A DNA stretch of 53,219 bases from Pseudanabaena sp. Salubria-1 (GCA_023336205.1 JALQCR010000045.1:1-53219); one strand, 5' to 3'. Shown: positions 1 to 9,101, numbered from the stretch's first letter. Made by a program: numbers and translations. Notes: generated from the letters alone by a model not told the origin.

Positions 1-58
1 AAAAAAAAATAAAAAAAAAAAAATTTTTTTGGGGCGCGCCCCCCCCCCCCCCCCCACC
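1..58. other. Low-complexity contig end
   Basis: Runs of A, T, G and C make up almost the whole stretch, unlike the rest of the window. This is most likely an assembly or consensus artefact at a contig end, not biological sequence. A similar stretch closes the window. Confidence 0.8.
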
Positions 59-83
59 ACTAATTATTCACAGGGAAGAGAGT

Positions 84-572
84 ATGAAAAAATCTAGTTT
101 GATATTAGTTACTTGCATGTGTCTTTTTGCATATCCTGCGATCGCCTACGCCGAACAAGATGTACCTGCACCAATTACAGTGACTGCAAAATCTAAAAAA
201 CAACTCGCTAGAGACCTTTTAGTCGAGCTAGGTATGGGCAAACAGTATGACTTGTATTTGTGGAATAGTGTGGATATATCCACTGGAACTGGAGGAGAAA
301 GAACTAAGTTTAGCCTTTGGCTACAAAAAACTTTGGCTCGGGTGGCCGGGTGGAAGTATGTTGAATCTCAATATGTAGCAAGGTTAGAATCTAGCTTCTC
401 TGAGGCAGAGCTAAAGGAATTATTGGATTTAGCCAAGCGTCCACTGATGAAGAAGTTACTGCGGACAAAAATCGAAGCCTATGAAGAAACTGGAGAGAAA
501 AGAGCCAGATTGCTTTTCCGAGCATGGGATGATTACCATTCAGGAAAAATAGTTCCGCCGCCAAATCTATAG
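84..572 (+). CDS. Exported DUF2059-like protein
   Basis: This 162-residue protein starts with a clear signal peptide: Lys-Lys, a hydrophobic stretch, then an Ala-rich cleavage region around residue 23. It should be exported to the periplasm or beyond. The second half, around residues 105-130, has the pattern 'SFSEAELKELLDLAKRPLMKK', which resembles the conserved 'FTEEELKELxxFYxSPxGKK' helix pair of DUF2059 proteins. No enzyme motif is visible. The purine-rich stretch GGAAGAGAG just before ATG 84 is a good ribosome binding site. The function is unknown and the DUF2059 link rests on one motif. The gene stands alone, in the same direction as the GFA gene downstream. Confidence 0.75.
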   Translation: MKKSSLILVTCMCLFAYPAIAYAEQDVPAPITVTAKSKKQLARDLLVELGMGKQYDLYLWNSVDISTGTGGERTKFSLWLQKTLARVAGWKYVESQYVARLESSFSEAELKELLDLAKRPLMKKLLRTKIEAYEETGEKRARLLFRAWDDYHSGKIVPPPNL

Positions 573-648
573 ACACAAAAACATAAAATAGCTATGCCAT
601 TTGATGTTTTCCCACCCTTACTGGGTTTGATTTTTAGTCCGCAAAAGT

Positions 649-1047
649 ATGAATATATCTAAATCTTCAGGCTCGAATGTCAATATCTTTGGCGGTTGCC
701 ATTGTGGGGCTATCCGCTTTCGGGTGAAGGTGAGAAAATATGAAGCGATCGCTTGCAATTGCTCTATTTGTCAAAAGAAGGGGATTTTGCACTTGATTGT
801 CCCTCCTGAAGACTTTGAGTTATTGCAAGGTGAAGAGAATCTATCAACTTATACCTTTAATACTGGTATCGCCAAGCATTATTTTTGCAAAACTTGCGGG
901 ATTCATCCATTTTATCGTCCGCGATCGCATCCTGATGATTACGATATCAATGTTCGTTGCCTTGATGGCGAAGCAATGGAACAATTTACGATTACGCCTT
1001 TTGACGGTAAACATTGGGAAGATAATATTCAGCAGATTACCTCATAA
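649..1047 (+). CDS. GFA/CENP-V family zinc-binding protein
   Basis: The 132-residue protein has the cysteine pattern of the glutathione-dependent formaldehyde-activating (GFA, also CENP-V) fold: CHCG near residue 18, CNCSIC near residue 37 and CKTCG near residue 84, followed by the usual 'HPFYRPRSHP' segment. These cysteines bind structural and functional zinc ions. The family is often annotated as carbon-sulfur lyase or S-hydroxymethylglutathione synthase, but most cyanobacterial members have no assigned substrate. The length is normal for a single-domain member. No strong ribosome binding site is visible. The gene ends just before two palindromes that separate it from the convergent iron-sulfur carrier gene. 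Confidence 0.85.
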   Translation: MNISKSSGSNVNIFGGCHCGAIRFRVKVRKYEAIACNCSICQKKGILHLIVPPEDFELLQGEENLSTYTFNTGIAKHYFCKTCGIHPFYRPRSHPDDYDINVRCLDGEAMEQFTITPFDGKHWEDNIQQITS

Positions 1048-1051
1048 AAAC

Positions 1052-1092
1052 TTTCAAGGATAGGCGGCGCAAAGCGCCGCCTATCCTTGAAA
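1052..1092. terminator. Palindrome, 19-bp arms, AAA loop
   Basis: Perfect 19-bp arms with a 3-base AAA loop lie five bases after the GFA stop codon. The GC-rich core (GGCGGCGCAAAGCGCCGCC) recurs at other gene ends in this window. It probably acts as a transcription terminator between convergent genes. Confidence 0.75.
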
Positions 1093-1100
1093 TACTAATA

Positions 1101-1137
1101 CCAAAAAGAAGCCGCGCATTGCGCGGTTTCTTTTTGG
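1101..1137. terminator. Palindrome with ATT loop, bidirectional terminator
   Basis: Arms of 17 bp with one mismatch have a GC-rich tip (CCGCGC-ATT-GCGCGG) and A/T-rich bases, giving a T run on each strand. It sits three bases beyond the stop of the minus-strand iron-sulfur carrier gene and faces the GFA gene, as expected of a two-way terminator. Confidence 0.75.
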
Positions 1138-1140
1138 AGA

Positions 1141-1494
1141 TTAGCTACAAGCTACAGGTGCACCAATTTCTTTAGGAGTTGCAAAAGAAGTACCGCAACT
1201 GCAAGACTTGCTGGCGTTAGGATTACGGAAACGGAATCCACCACCCATGAGATCCTCGGTGTAGTCAAGTTCTAGACCTTGTAGCTGAGGCAAATTGCTA
1301 TTGTTAATAACGATTTGTACACCGTTATATTCATACTGATTATCATCAGATTCAAGTTGATCGACAAAGTCCATCAAATAAGACAAACCAGAGCAACCGC
1401 CTTGCTTAATGCCTAAACGCAAAGGCGCAGAAGTGGCGCGTTGACTTTGGAGATTTCTTACGCGAGCGATCGCTGCGTCAGTCAATGTAATCAT
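1141..1494 (-). CDS. A-type iron-sulfur carrier (SufA/IscA/ErpA family)
   Basis: This 117-residue protein has the three conserved cysteines of HesB/IscA carriers: Cys34 in GGCSGLSY, and Cys98 and Cys100 in SCSCG near the C-terminus. Such proteins hold an Fe-S cluster or iron and pass it to target enzymes in the cytoplasm; cyanobacteria use them with the Suf pathway. The length matches the family. Start ATG 1494 gives the usual 'MITLTDAAIARVRNL' beginning. The sequence cannot tell SufA from IscA, so no symbol is given. A possible small gene lies 39 bases upstream on the same strand. Confidence 0.92.
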   Translation of the reverse strand: MITLTDAAIARVRNLQSQRATSAPLRLGIKQGGCSGLSYLMDFVDQLESDDNQYEYNGVQIVINNSNLPQLQGLELDYTEDLMGGGFRFRNPNASKSCSCGTSFATPKEIGAPVACS

Positions 1495-1533
1495 GCGAAA
1501 TTTTCCTATATACGAATCGTGCTAAGAGCAATA

Positions 1534-1746
1534 TTAGTCTTCTAGTAAGACAAGCGCAATACTAGCTAGAGAAACATTGGTGTAACCTGCTACTTTGACA
1601 GCTTTATAAAATGGTTTGGTCAGAAAGCATTTATGTACACCGAAAAGACGCACACCTTGATCTAGAAGCAATCCAGTTTTGAAATGAAAATTGCGATGTA
1701 GCTTTACAGCCTTAGCTAGGTTGGATTTTGTTTTACAGCAGACCAT
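1534..1746 (-). CDS. Small hypothetical protein, unrecognised
   Basis: This is a 70-residue reading frame upstream of, and on the same strand as, the iron-sulfur carrier gene. It begins with ATG and the residues MVCCKTKSN, and is Lys/Phe/Leu-rich with three cysteines but no motif I know. It fills most of an otherwise empty 350-base gap, and its spacing of 39 bases to the next gene would suit co-transcription. Without a homologue it could be a chance frame. Confidence 0.3.
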   Translation of the reverse strand: MVCCKTKSNLAKAVKLHRNFHFKTGLLLDQGVRLFGVHKCFLTKPFYKAVKVAGYTNVSLASIALVLLED

Positions 1747-1850
1747 GATTTTTCTTTCGATAATTCAACAACTTACCCTATGTTATCTCAACCATGAATG
1801 AGTTGTGAGGATACGCGACACACCCTCACGCTCTTTTTATCACACAAATG

Positions 1851-1899
1851 TATAAAAATAGGAGATGTGGTGCAAAGTACCACATCTCCTATTTTTATA
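1851..1899. repeat. Palindrome, 21-bp perfect arms, in aminotransferase leader
   Basis: Two perfect 21-bp arms flank the loop GCAAAGT. The palindrome ends 17 bases before the likely aminotransferase start at 1917. A frame read from ATG 1848 runs straight through it, which argues that the true start lies downstream. In a transcript starting upstream it would form a very stable leader hairpin. Confidence 0.75.
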
Positions 1900-1916
1900 A
1901 GTACTTGCTAAGTTTT

Positions 1917-3086
1917 ATGCAATTTGCCGATCGCCTCCAGCCTTTACAGTCCAACGTATTTGCCGATATGGACATTGCTAAAAGTCAGGTCAAAGCATCT
2001 GGAATGGCAGTAATTGACCTATCGCTTGGTTCATCTGATTTGCCCACTGATGCATTTATTCTCGAAGCGATCGCTGAGGCTCTTAAAGATACTAGTACTC
2101 ACGGCTATTCTCTATTTGGGAGCACCATGGACTTTCGGGAAGCAGTAGCAGCATGGATGCAGCAGCGATTTGATATCCAAGTTGATCCAGAAACAGAAGT
2201 ATTAGCGTTAATTGGCTCTCAGGAGGGAACAGCCCATTTACCGCTTGCTTTGCTCAACCCTAATGATTTTGCGCTCTTGCAAGATCCTGGATATCCCTCG
2301 CACTATGGCGGTATTCATTTGGCTGGGGGGCAAGTATATGGAATGCCGCTATTAGCAGAAAACGAATTTTTACCAGTCTTTGCTGATATTCCTGAAACAG
2401 TTTTAGCACAATCAAAAATGATGGTGTTGAGTTATCCTCACAATCCCACTACAGCAACTGCAACGTTAGAATTTTTTCAATCTGCTGTCAAGTTTTGTCA
2501 ACAGCATAATCTCGTATTAGTTCATGACTTCCCTTATCTCAACTTAGTATTTGATGGCTCAAAGCCACCTTCGGTTTTACAAGCTGATCGCGATCGCAGT
2601 GTCAGCATCGAATTTTTTACCATGTCTAAGTCTTACAATATGGGCGGCTTTCGGGTTGGGTTTGCCGTTGGCAATCGCGAACTAATTAAGGCATTACGCC
2701 AAATTAAAGCCGCTGTAGACTTCAATCAATACCAAGGGATCATGCGCGGTGCAATCAAAGCTTTAACAGGCGATCGCGCACTAATTGATCGAGTAGTTGC
2801 CACATTTCAAGAGCGACGAGATGTAATGATCAAGACACTACATGCGATCGGCTGGGAAATCTCCATTCCTAGTGCCACAATGTATCTCTGGGCGAAGTTG
2901 CCAGATCTCTATGCCCATAATTCAGTTGGATTTTGTCTGGATTTGATTAAATCGACAGGTATTGCCCTAGCTCCTGGGGCAGGATTTGGCAAACATGGCG
3001 AAGGCTATGTAAGGTTTGCGTTGGTACATCCACCCGAAGTATTACAAGAAGCTGCCACAAAAATCGGTGCATTTCTGCATAATTAA
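1917..3086 (+). CDS. PLP-dependent class I/II aminotransferase (LL-DAP aminotransferase-like)
   Basis: The 389-residue protein is a fold-type I aminotransferase. Visible landmarks are the substrate-loop region 'IDLSLGSSDLPT', 'QDPGYPSHYGG', the 'YPHNPTTATAT' segment carrying the conserved Asn-Pro, 'VHDFPYLNLVFDG' with the PLP-binding Asp and Tyr, and 'TMSKSYNMGGFRVGF', whose lysine forms the Schiff base. The C-terminal 'YVRFALVHP' carries the carboxylate-binding Arg. The sequence resembles enzymes annotated as LL-diaminopimelate or aspartate-type aminotransferases; the exact substrate cannot be fixed. ATG 1917 is preferred over ATG 1848 because the intervening 23 codons read through a palindrome and add residues not expected in the family. 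Confidence 0.88.
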   Translation: MQFADRLQPLQSNVFADMDIAKSQVKASGMAVIDLSLGSSDLPTDAFILEAIAEALKDTSTHGYSLFGSTMDFREAVAAWMQQRFDIQVDPETEVLALIGSQEGTAHLPLALLNPNDFALLQDPGYPSHYGGIHLAGGQVYGMPLLAENEFLPVFADIPETVLAQSKMMVLSYPHNPTTATATLEFFQSAVKFCQQHNLVLVHDFPYLNLVFDGSKPPSVLQADRDRSVSIEFFTMSKSYNMGGFRVGFAVGNRELIKALRQIKAAVDFNQYQGIMRGAIKALTGDRALIDRVVATFQERRDVMIKTLHAIGWEISIPSATMYLWAKLPDLYAHNSVGFCLDLIKSTGIALAPGAGFGKHGEGYVRFALVHPPEVLQEAATKIGAFLHN

Positions 3087-3414
3087 AAAAACATACTTAA
3101 AATCTGAGCCAGCCTCTAAGTGGGCAGTTCAGATTTTAGAGTTTTATCAACTCTACTTTTGTTGGCTTTGTTTGTTAAGATTACTTTAAACTTTGTCTGC
3201 GAAGAAATAATTAAAGCCTGCGAGAGTCTAGAATAGAACGCTTACAGCTACAGGTTTAAGATTTGCTGATAAAAATCGTTATTTGTTGAAATCATTTTTA
3301 TGCTGTTGTTAAGCTATTGTTTGCAACAACACAGATGTATCCAACCAAGTTGCGATCTGAATTTTAGAAAGCGCCTAATGGTGCGAGCCCGAACATAATG
3401 CTGAGGATTGATTC
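3087..3414. other. Intergenic region with terminator hairpin
   Basis: A hairpin (TAAAATCTGA at 3098-3107 pairing with 3129-3138) probably ends the aminotransferase transcript. The remaining 270 bases are A/T-rich and should hold the promoter and leader of the giant gene at 3415. GAGGATTG, eight bases before that ATG, is a fair ribosome binding site. No gene was seen. Confidence 0.6.
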
Positions 3415-6400
3415 ATGGCTTCCAATAAAAACATCCCACAAAAAGGCCAAGGCGCTAACGAACCAGATAAGAGACAATCAGTTCAGTCTGATGCTGCTGA
3501 TGTTGATTGGATGATTATGTCAGATATTAGTACGCGAATTGGCGGATCTCCAGCAACCAAACCAAGCGCGAATCAATCTCCAGCAAGATCGCCTTCGCAA
3601 ATATCTATTAACCAAGATGCCACCGATGATCTTGAAGATTTAGAATTTTTGCGATCAATAGGTTTGGATGATGCAATTGAGCGCCCATCTTCTTTAAGGA
3701 GTAAAGCAAATATATCAGGTAGCTATGGCAGTAAAGCTACTGATAATAATGAGGTTAACAATATTGACTGGTTAATTGTGACTGATCTCAATGCCCGAAA
3801 GGAAAATGCGGAGAGTAAAGCACAATCCAATCCTTCATATCAAGATATAGGTCAATCTCAGACCACACTTCAGCCACAAACAGATAATATTGCGGATAGT
3901 CTAGATGAAGATCTTGGCTTGGATTTAGATGGATTCGACTTTTTAGAGAATTCTGATTTTCCTGATCTAGATTCTCTAGGCTTGGGTACTTCAGACTCAA
4001 TAAGTACTGATGATTTGCAAAATGAGATTGATAATACCGAAGGTAAGATCCGAGGACTAGCAGAATTGCTAGATGATAAAGATGACTCCAGTTTCGATTT
4101 AGTTTCTGATGAACAAAATGATGATTGGGATAGTATTTCAGGAATCTTTGAAAACGATTTTGATCAGTTATCTAGCGAACCAAATCTAGACGCTGCCGAT
4201 GAATCTCCTGAAGTCCCATCTCAAGTTTCAGAAATTTTTGGAGCTAGCGAAGATGCTTCAGGAAATATAGATTTAGGTTCTAATTTGTTTTCTGAGGATA
4301 GTGTTTCAGGAGATTTATTAGTCAGTGATTTGGATTTATCAGATCAGATTCAAGAGGATCTGATAGTTGAAGATCTTGAAATTAGGAATGGCTTTCAAAA
4401 AGATCTTCAAGACGATCTGCTAAATGGACAAGATCAAGATCTATCTTTTGATGAATTTGAAGTTATTAGTCTGGAAGCAGAATCTAGCAATAAACTAGGT
4501 GATGACTTTGGCACATTACAGTCTCTTGGATTTGATGGATTTGGAACTAGCAGTCCCAAAGCAGAATTTGATAATAAAATAGATGATAACTTTGGCGCAG
4601 CCCCTTCTCTAGAATCATTATCTCCAAGTGTAGCTGAAGATAAGTTTTGGTCGAATACTGCGTCAAATTTTGAGGCTGAAGCCGCCCTTGATGATTCAGT
4701 TGCAAATACATTCACTAATGATTGGGGAGTGATTGCCGAAAATGCGATCGATGATGCCGTTTGGGATACTACGCCTAGCATAGCTAATGATCTGGTATCA
4801 TCTACATCTATTGACAATGCCTTTGGTAAAACTGATGACTGGGAAAGCCAGCCAAAGATAGACCAATCTGAGGCAGAAGAAAATATTGATTTTGATCTTC
4901 CAAATCTAAATTCTTTTGAAGTGTCTGATGTGTCTTGGGATACTACTCCTAGCATAGCTACTGATCGAGGATCATCCACATCTATTGATAATGCTTTTGG
5001 GACTTCAAACGCTTGGGAGAGCTTGCCAACGATAGATCAACCTGAATTAGAAGAACATGAAGAACAGATTAACTTAAATCTTCCTCTTATAGATTCTCTA
5101 GATCCCTCTGAAGTAGAAGAATATGTTGATTTTGAGTTGGCTAATGTAGATTCTAGCTTAGAGTCTATTGAGTCAGAGTTTGAGTCAAAATATGGTCTAC
5201 AGCCTGAGCCAGTTTTTGAACAGTCTTTTGATCAGATAGATAATGAGCTAGAAGCTGAAATTGAATACAATGAAAATTGGGGTGTGGAGCTTGATGAAGC
5301 TAATGAAATCAGTGCGGAGAATATTGGATATGAGACAAATTTGTATTCATCGAGAGAAGATGACATAAGTATCACTGATTCTGGTGAAGAAGCTGATTGG
5401 AGTAAAGATCTAGAAGCTGAGATTGAGATTTCTAGTGAAGAAGCTGATTGGAGCGCAAGTCTAGAAGCTGAAATTAGTAATGGTAACGATGTCAATTGGG
5501 ATGAAGCTTTAGTTGAGTCAGAAGATTATTTAATATCCGCAGAAGAATCTTCAGAAATTTTTAATGATAACTTGCTAGGTTTAGTTAATAGCACAGCAGA
5601 GCAGTCTATCAGCGAAGACTTTAACTTTGCCGACAATCTTGAAGGCAACGATTGGGCGATCGCAGATCACGCCAATAATCTGGATGAAAGCTATAGTGAA
5701 TCTGAATCTGTTAATTTAGGGATTCCAGAAATACTTGGTGATTTTAGTGATATATCAGAAAATGTAGATATACCTGAACAATTTGCCGATCAACAACAAT
5801 TTGCTGATTTCAATGAATTTATTGATCCATCGCTTGATGATATAGAAGCAAGATTAGAAGATGGTGAATTTGACTTTTCTGGAAACTCTATATCGGCATC
5901 TTCAGAATGGGAAAATCTCAGTCCACCTATTGCAACGAGCGTTACAGAATCTAACCTTGCTAGTTATGCTGATAGCTTTGCTGTGGAGCAATTTACAGAC
6001 TCAAGTTTGATTGACAACTTTACTAGTTATACCGATAGTGTAGCTTCTGATTCTGATTTAGCTGCTGATTATGTTAATTATGCTGATAGTTTTGCTGCTG
6101 ACTCAGGGCTAACTGATAATTATGCTGATAGTTTGAGTAATGATATAGCCCCAACAGTCAAAGACAACCTAGGAAGCTCTAATTCGGAGCCCAGCACAAC
6201 TGAAGCAAATGCTTTATCCAGTCAAGATGATAATAATCTTGGAAGTATGCTAGATGAAGATTTTGATCTAGCCGCTTTTGATGAAGATAGTTTGTTGGAT
6301 ATCTCTAATCCCGACTTCAACTTTAGCAATACTCCTACAACACTCACTCCATTCCGTTCTACTCCTGACGCATTTTTAGATGACTCAATCAATTCAGGAT

Positions 6401-8481
6401 ATACCCATCAACAGTCTTCAATCAATTCTATAGATAGTTTTGCAGACAATCTCGTTTCACAAGCCGATCCCTTTGAAGAGGCTTTGGTAAATGATTTACT
6501 TAACGAAAACTATGAAGAAGTAAATTTTGAGGAAGAAGCTTTAGCCCATGATTTGCTTAATGGTCTTGTTTCAGAATCAGATGGTTTTGTGCCAGCAAAA
6601 GAGTCTCCAACTATGCCAACTCCTATGCCAACTCCAGACTCAAATATAGCAGCGTCTACAAAGTTCGATCTAGGAGCAGATCGCGACTTTTTGGATGATT
6701 TTGATCTAGAAAGTATCGATCCACTTGATGACGACGGATTTAACGATGCATTTGCCTCCGCCCAAATATCTACTGGGCTAACTCCACCAGCGCCATCGAT
6801 TGCACCTATGCCTGCGGGTCTTCCTCCCCTAACTAAACAAGAACCAACTTCTCCATCAATTAATTTACCGCCACCACCACCCTTCTTGCCACCATTACCT
6901 CCAAAGCGTAACCCTACTCAAGGTAGTACAACTCCTCCAGTACCAGCATATCCTGCTGTAAATACTGGCGGTCGGCCGCTACCCCAAAATAGAATGGGCA
7001 GAAGAAGTGAAGAAGATGATTTTGATCGATTTCATGATCAACCAGATAAACATAGAAACCGCAACAAACCTATCGGCTCAATTGATGAGGGCTGGTCAGA
7101 TTTATTAGATGCTGATACCGTACTTTCTGGAGGAAGATCTTCGTCAGAACCTTCCTATTCTGATATGAGCAGTAAGCATCATAGTGCAGGTAAATCTTCT
7201 GGAAGAGCTTCGCAAGGTGGAGAAAGGAAAGCTCGTAATTCTTCTTCGAGTATTTCTGGACGAAAAGAAACTGGGTTGCCAGATTTTAATGATCTTGGCT
7301 TAGAAGTTCATGACGACAATACAGACTGGTCAGGGCTGTTGGATAGTGGTGATTTATCTGATAGTATCACCACTATTAGTCCTCAAAGTACACAGCTCCC
7401 TTCTCGAATTAGAACTAATCCAATAGTTGATTCCCGCTCTGATATGACTGGCGTGAGTGAGACTAAGGAAATTCCGCGCGATCGCCGCAAACCAATGGCA
7501 AGCTTTGGTGACTCTACACAAGCGAGAATGAGTGCGCCTCCCGATCAAATCGATTTTAATCGGTTTACTGAAGATAACTATGATGCATATAGTGGCTATG
7601 AACAGCCAGCCCCGCCGCCTGAAAAAACTTTTAGCAAGCAAAAATTAACTATACCTAGCGTCAGTTTGGAGTCGCTATGGCAAAATTATCTCAAAATTCC
7701 TGCGATCGGATTGGGTGTGATCGGTGGAGCTTTTCTACTTTATACATTTCTCAATAGACCGATTTTTGATTTGGGTCTGCGGTGGGGTCTGTTTAAAGAT
7801 GCTAGTGGAAGAGACTTTACAAATGCAGATTTCAGAGGAGCCAAGCTGGATAATGTGGACTTCAGCAAAGCTACTCTTACAGGTGCAAAGATGCAAGATG
7901 CTAGCCTTGTTGGGGCAAACTTTCAAGGGGCAAACCTTGATGGAGTGAACTTTGCTAAAGCTAATCTCAATAGAGCTAGATTGATTCAAGCTAGTGTAAT
8001 TTGGGCAGAGTTTGGCAGTGCTCAAATGAATCTTGTCGATTTGGCGGGTTCAGATTTGACTCGTTCTAATTTTGTTGGCGCTAAGATGGAAGGAGCTAAT
8101 CTAAAAGATTCTAAAATAGGCGCTCAAGGAACTGAGAAGGCAACAAAATTTAGTCCAACCACTTTGCTCGCTTGGCAAATAGTTAATGAACCTCGCGAAG
8201 GAAGAAATTTGGCTGGACAAAATCTATCAGGTTTAAATTTAAGCTTTACCAGCCTAAAACGCGCCAATCTAACTAATGTTAAGCTCAACTTTACTGACAT
8301 GACAAATACAGATCTTAGTGGCGCAAACCTCTCTGGTGGTGAGATAAATGGGGCTAACTGGAGTGGGGCAAAGCTAAATGGTATTAACCTTAATGGTGTT
8401 CAGTTCGATAAAACTAAACTACCTAAGACAGATGAGGAAACAATCTGTCCAAATAGTAAGAAGGGTCCTTGTAAGTTCTAA
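3415..8481 (+). CDS. Giant acidic membrane-anchored pentapeptide-repeat protein
   Basis: The 1688-residue protein has three parts. Residues 1-1400 are mostly disordered, rich in Asp, Glu, Ser and Asn, with a proline-rich stretch near 1120-1180 and a basic Ser/Arg stretch near 1180-1280. A single hydrophobic segment lies near 1428-1448. Residues about 1466-1670 are pentapeptide repeats of the A(N/D)LxG type, which form a right-handed beta-helix. Four short motifs of the form (D/E)x(D/G)W followed by (M/L)-rich and Asp residues occur near 30, 116, 1225 and 1302, two at each end of the acidic region. Internal duplications are visible, for example around nucleotides 4756-4860 and 4930-5035. There is no signal peptide, so the long tail is probably cytoplasmic, but topology is not certain. 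The function is unknown; a scaffold or tether role would be inference only. Confidence 0.88.
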   Translation: MASNKNIPQKGQGANEPDKRQSVQSDAADVDWMIMSDISTRIGGSPATKPSANQSPARSPSQISINQDATDDLEDLEFLRSIGLDDAIERPSSLRSKANISGSYGSKATDNNEVNNIDWLIVTDLNARKENAESKAQSNPSYQDIGQSQTTLQPQTDNIADSLDEDLGLDLDGFDFLENSDFPDLDSLGLGTSDSISTDDLQNEIDNTEGKIRGLAELLDDKDDSSFDLVSDEQNDDWDSISGIFENDFDQLSSEPNLDAADESPEVPSQVSEIFGASEDASGNIDLGSNLFSEDSVSGDLLVSDLDLSDQIQEDLIVEDLEIRNGFQKDLQDDLLNGQDQDLSFDEFEVISLEAESSNKLGDDFGTLQSLGFDGFGTSSPKAEFDNKIDDNFGAAPSLESLSPSVAEDKFWSNTASNFEAEAALDDSVANTFTNDWGVIAENAIDDAVWDTTPSIANDLVSSTSIDNAFGKTDDWESQPKIDQSEAEENIDFDLPNLNSFEVSDVSWDTTPSIATDRGSSTSIDNAFGTSNAWESLPTIDQPELEEHEEQINLNLPLIDSLDPSEVEEYVDFELANVDSSLESIESEFESKYGLQPEPVFEQSFDQIDNELEAEIEYNENWGVELDEANEISAENIGYETNLYSSREDDISITDSGEEADWSKDLEAEIEISSEEADWSASLEAEISNGNDVNWDEALVESEDYLISAEESSEIFNDNLLGLVNSTAEQSISEDFNFADNLEGNDWAIADHANNLDESYSESESVNLGIPEILGDFSDISENVDIPEQFADQQQFADFNEFIDPSLDDIEARLEDGEFDFSGNSISASSEWENLSPPIATSVTESNLASYADSFAVEQFTDSSLIDNFTSYTDSVASDSDLAADYVNYADSFAADSGLTDNYADSLSNDIAPTVKDNLGSSNSEPSTTEANALSSQDDNNLGSMLDEDFDLAAFDEDSLLDISNPDFNFSNTPTTLTPFRSTPDAFLDDSINSGYTHQQSSINSIDSFADNLVSQADPFEEALVNDLLNENYEEVNFEEEALAHDLLNGLVSESDGFVPAKESPTMPTPMPTPDSNIAASTKFDLGADRDFLDDFDLESIDPLDDDGFNDAFASAQISTGLTPPAPSIAPMPAGLPPLTKQEPTSPSINLPPPPPFLPPLPPKRNPTQGSTTPPVPAYPAVNTGGRPLPQNRMGRRSEEDDFDRFHDQPDKHRNRNKPIGSIDEGWSDLLDADTVLSGGRSSSEPSYSDMSSKHHSAGKSSGRASQGGERKARNSSSSISGRKETGLPDFNDLGLEVHDDNTDWSGLLDSGDLSDSITTISPQSTQLPSRIRTNPIVDSRSDMTGVSETKEIPRDRRKPMASFGDSTQARMSAPPDQIDFNRFTEDNYDAYSGYEQPAPPPEKTFSKQKLTIPSVSLESLWQNYLKIPAIGLGVIGGAFLLYTFLNRPIFDLGLRWGLFKDASGRDFTNADFRGAKLDNVDFSKATLTGAKMQDASLVGANFQGANLDGVNFAKANLNRARLIQASVIWAEFGSAQMNLVDLAGSDLTRSNFVGAKMEGANLKDSKIGAQGTEKATKFSPTTLLAWQIVNEPREGRNLAGQNLSGLNLSFTSLKRANLTNVKLNFTDMTNTDLSGANLSGGEINGANWSGAKLNGINLNGVQFDKTKLPKTDEETICPNSKKGPCKF

Positions 8482-8501
8482 ACAATTAGTCTATTTCACC
8501 T

Positions 8502-8912
8502 ATGCCCTACGTTGTAATTTATGACGGTAATTGTAATCTCTGTGCAAACTTTGTCAGCATCTTAGAGAAGTTCGATCGCGGTCGTCAGTTTTGCTATATC
8601 CCGATGCAAGACGATCAGACATTGCAGCAATTTAATGTCACGACAGAAGATTGCGAAATGGGCATGATTTTAGTCGATCGCATAGATACTACAAAAAGAT
8701 GGCAAGGTAGTGATGCAGCTGAAGAAATTACGAGATTATTGCCTATGGGTAAAGCTTTAATTGCTGCTTATCGGGCGATCGCGCCAGTTAAAACTCTTGG
8801 AGATTCGACCTATATCCAGATTCGAGATAATCGTTATAAATTGTTTGGAAAACGCGATCGCACCTATCACACTGCTTATCCAGTTGGCTGTGCTGCGATC
8901 GGCAAGAAGTGA
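8502..8912 (+). CDS. DCC-family thiol-disulfide oxidoreductase-like protein (DUF393)
   Basis: The 136-residue protein opens with 'VIYDGNCNLCANFV', the variant of the YDGxCxLC signature that defines the DCC/DUF393 family. Such proteins are predicted to have a thioredoxin-like fold with a CxxC redox pair, here Cys-Asn-Leu-Cys. The centre has the usual 'GSDAAEEITRLLP' segment and the C-terminal part has the 'YRAIA..' helix. The substrate is unknown. It starts 20 bases after the giant pentapeptide gene and could be read from the same message. A strong palindrome follows the stop codon. Confidence 0.85.
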   Translation: MPYVVIYDGNCNLCANFVSILEKFDRGRQFCYIPMQDDQTLQQFNVTTEDCEMGMILVDRIDTTKRWQGSDAAEEITRLLPMGKALIAAYRAIAPVKTLGDSTYIQIRDNRYKLFGKRDRTYHTAYPVGCAAIGKK

Positions 8913-8914
8913 CC

Positions 8915-8958
8915 CAAAAAATGTAGGGGCAATTCATGAATTGCCCCTACATTTTTTG
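8915..8958. terminator. Palindrome around GTAGGGGCAATTCATG core
   Basis: A near-perfect palindrome of 44 bases follows the DCC-family stop codon and ends in a T run. Almost the same core, GTAGGGGCAATTCATGAATTG, lies at 52624-52665 after the porin gene, so this is a repeated element as well as a likely terminator. Confidence 0.75.
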
Positions 8959-9021
8959 TTTTTTAATTTGTTTTTACGCCAAAAAAGAGTAGGTCTAAAA
9001 AGGGAAGGATTTATATGGGTA

Positions 9022-9052
9022 AGGATAGGCGGTGCTTCGCGCCGCCTATCCT
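9022..9052. repeat. Palindrome, GGCGGTGC-TTC-GCGCCGCC core
   Basis: Arms of 14 bp with one G:T-type mismatch surround a TTC loop. The core is shared with the palindrome at 10022-10060 and related to those at 1052-1092 and 9058-9101. Confidence 0.7.
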
Positions 9053-9057
9053 ACTAT

Positions 9058-9101
9058 CCAAAAAAGGATGGCGGCGCAAAGCGCCGCCATCCTTTTTTTG
9101 G
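9058..9101. repeat. Palindrome, GGCGGCGC-AAA-GCGCCGCC core
   Basis: Arms of about 20 bp flank an AAA loop with the same core as 1052-1092 but different outer arms. It ends 47 bases before the likely start of the aldose-epimerase gene and has T runs on both strands. Confidence 0.7.

Noticed and set aside
4434..4979. 181-codon frame on the minus strand inside the giant acidic gene
   Set aside because: It mirrors the Asp/Ser-rich coding strand, with Ser/Leu-rich composition and no motif; it is an antisense shadow.
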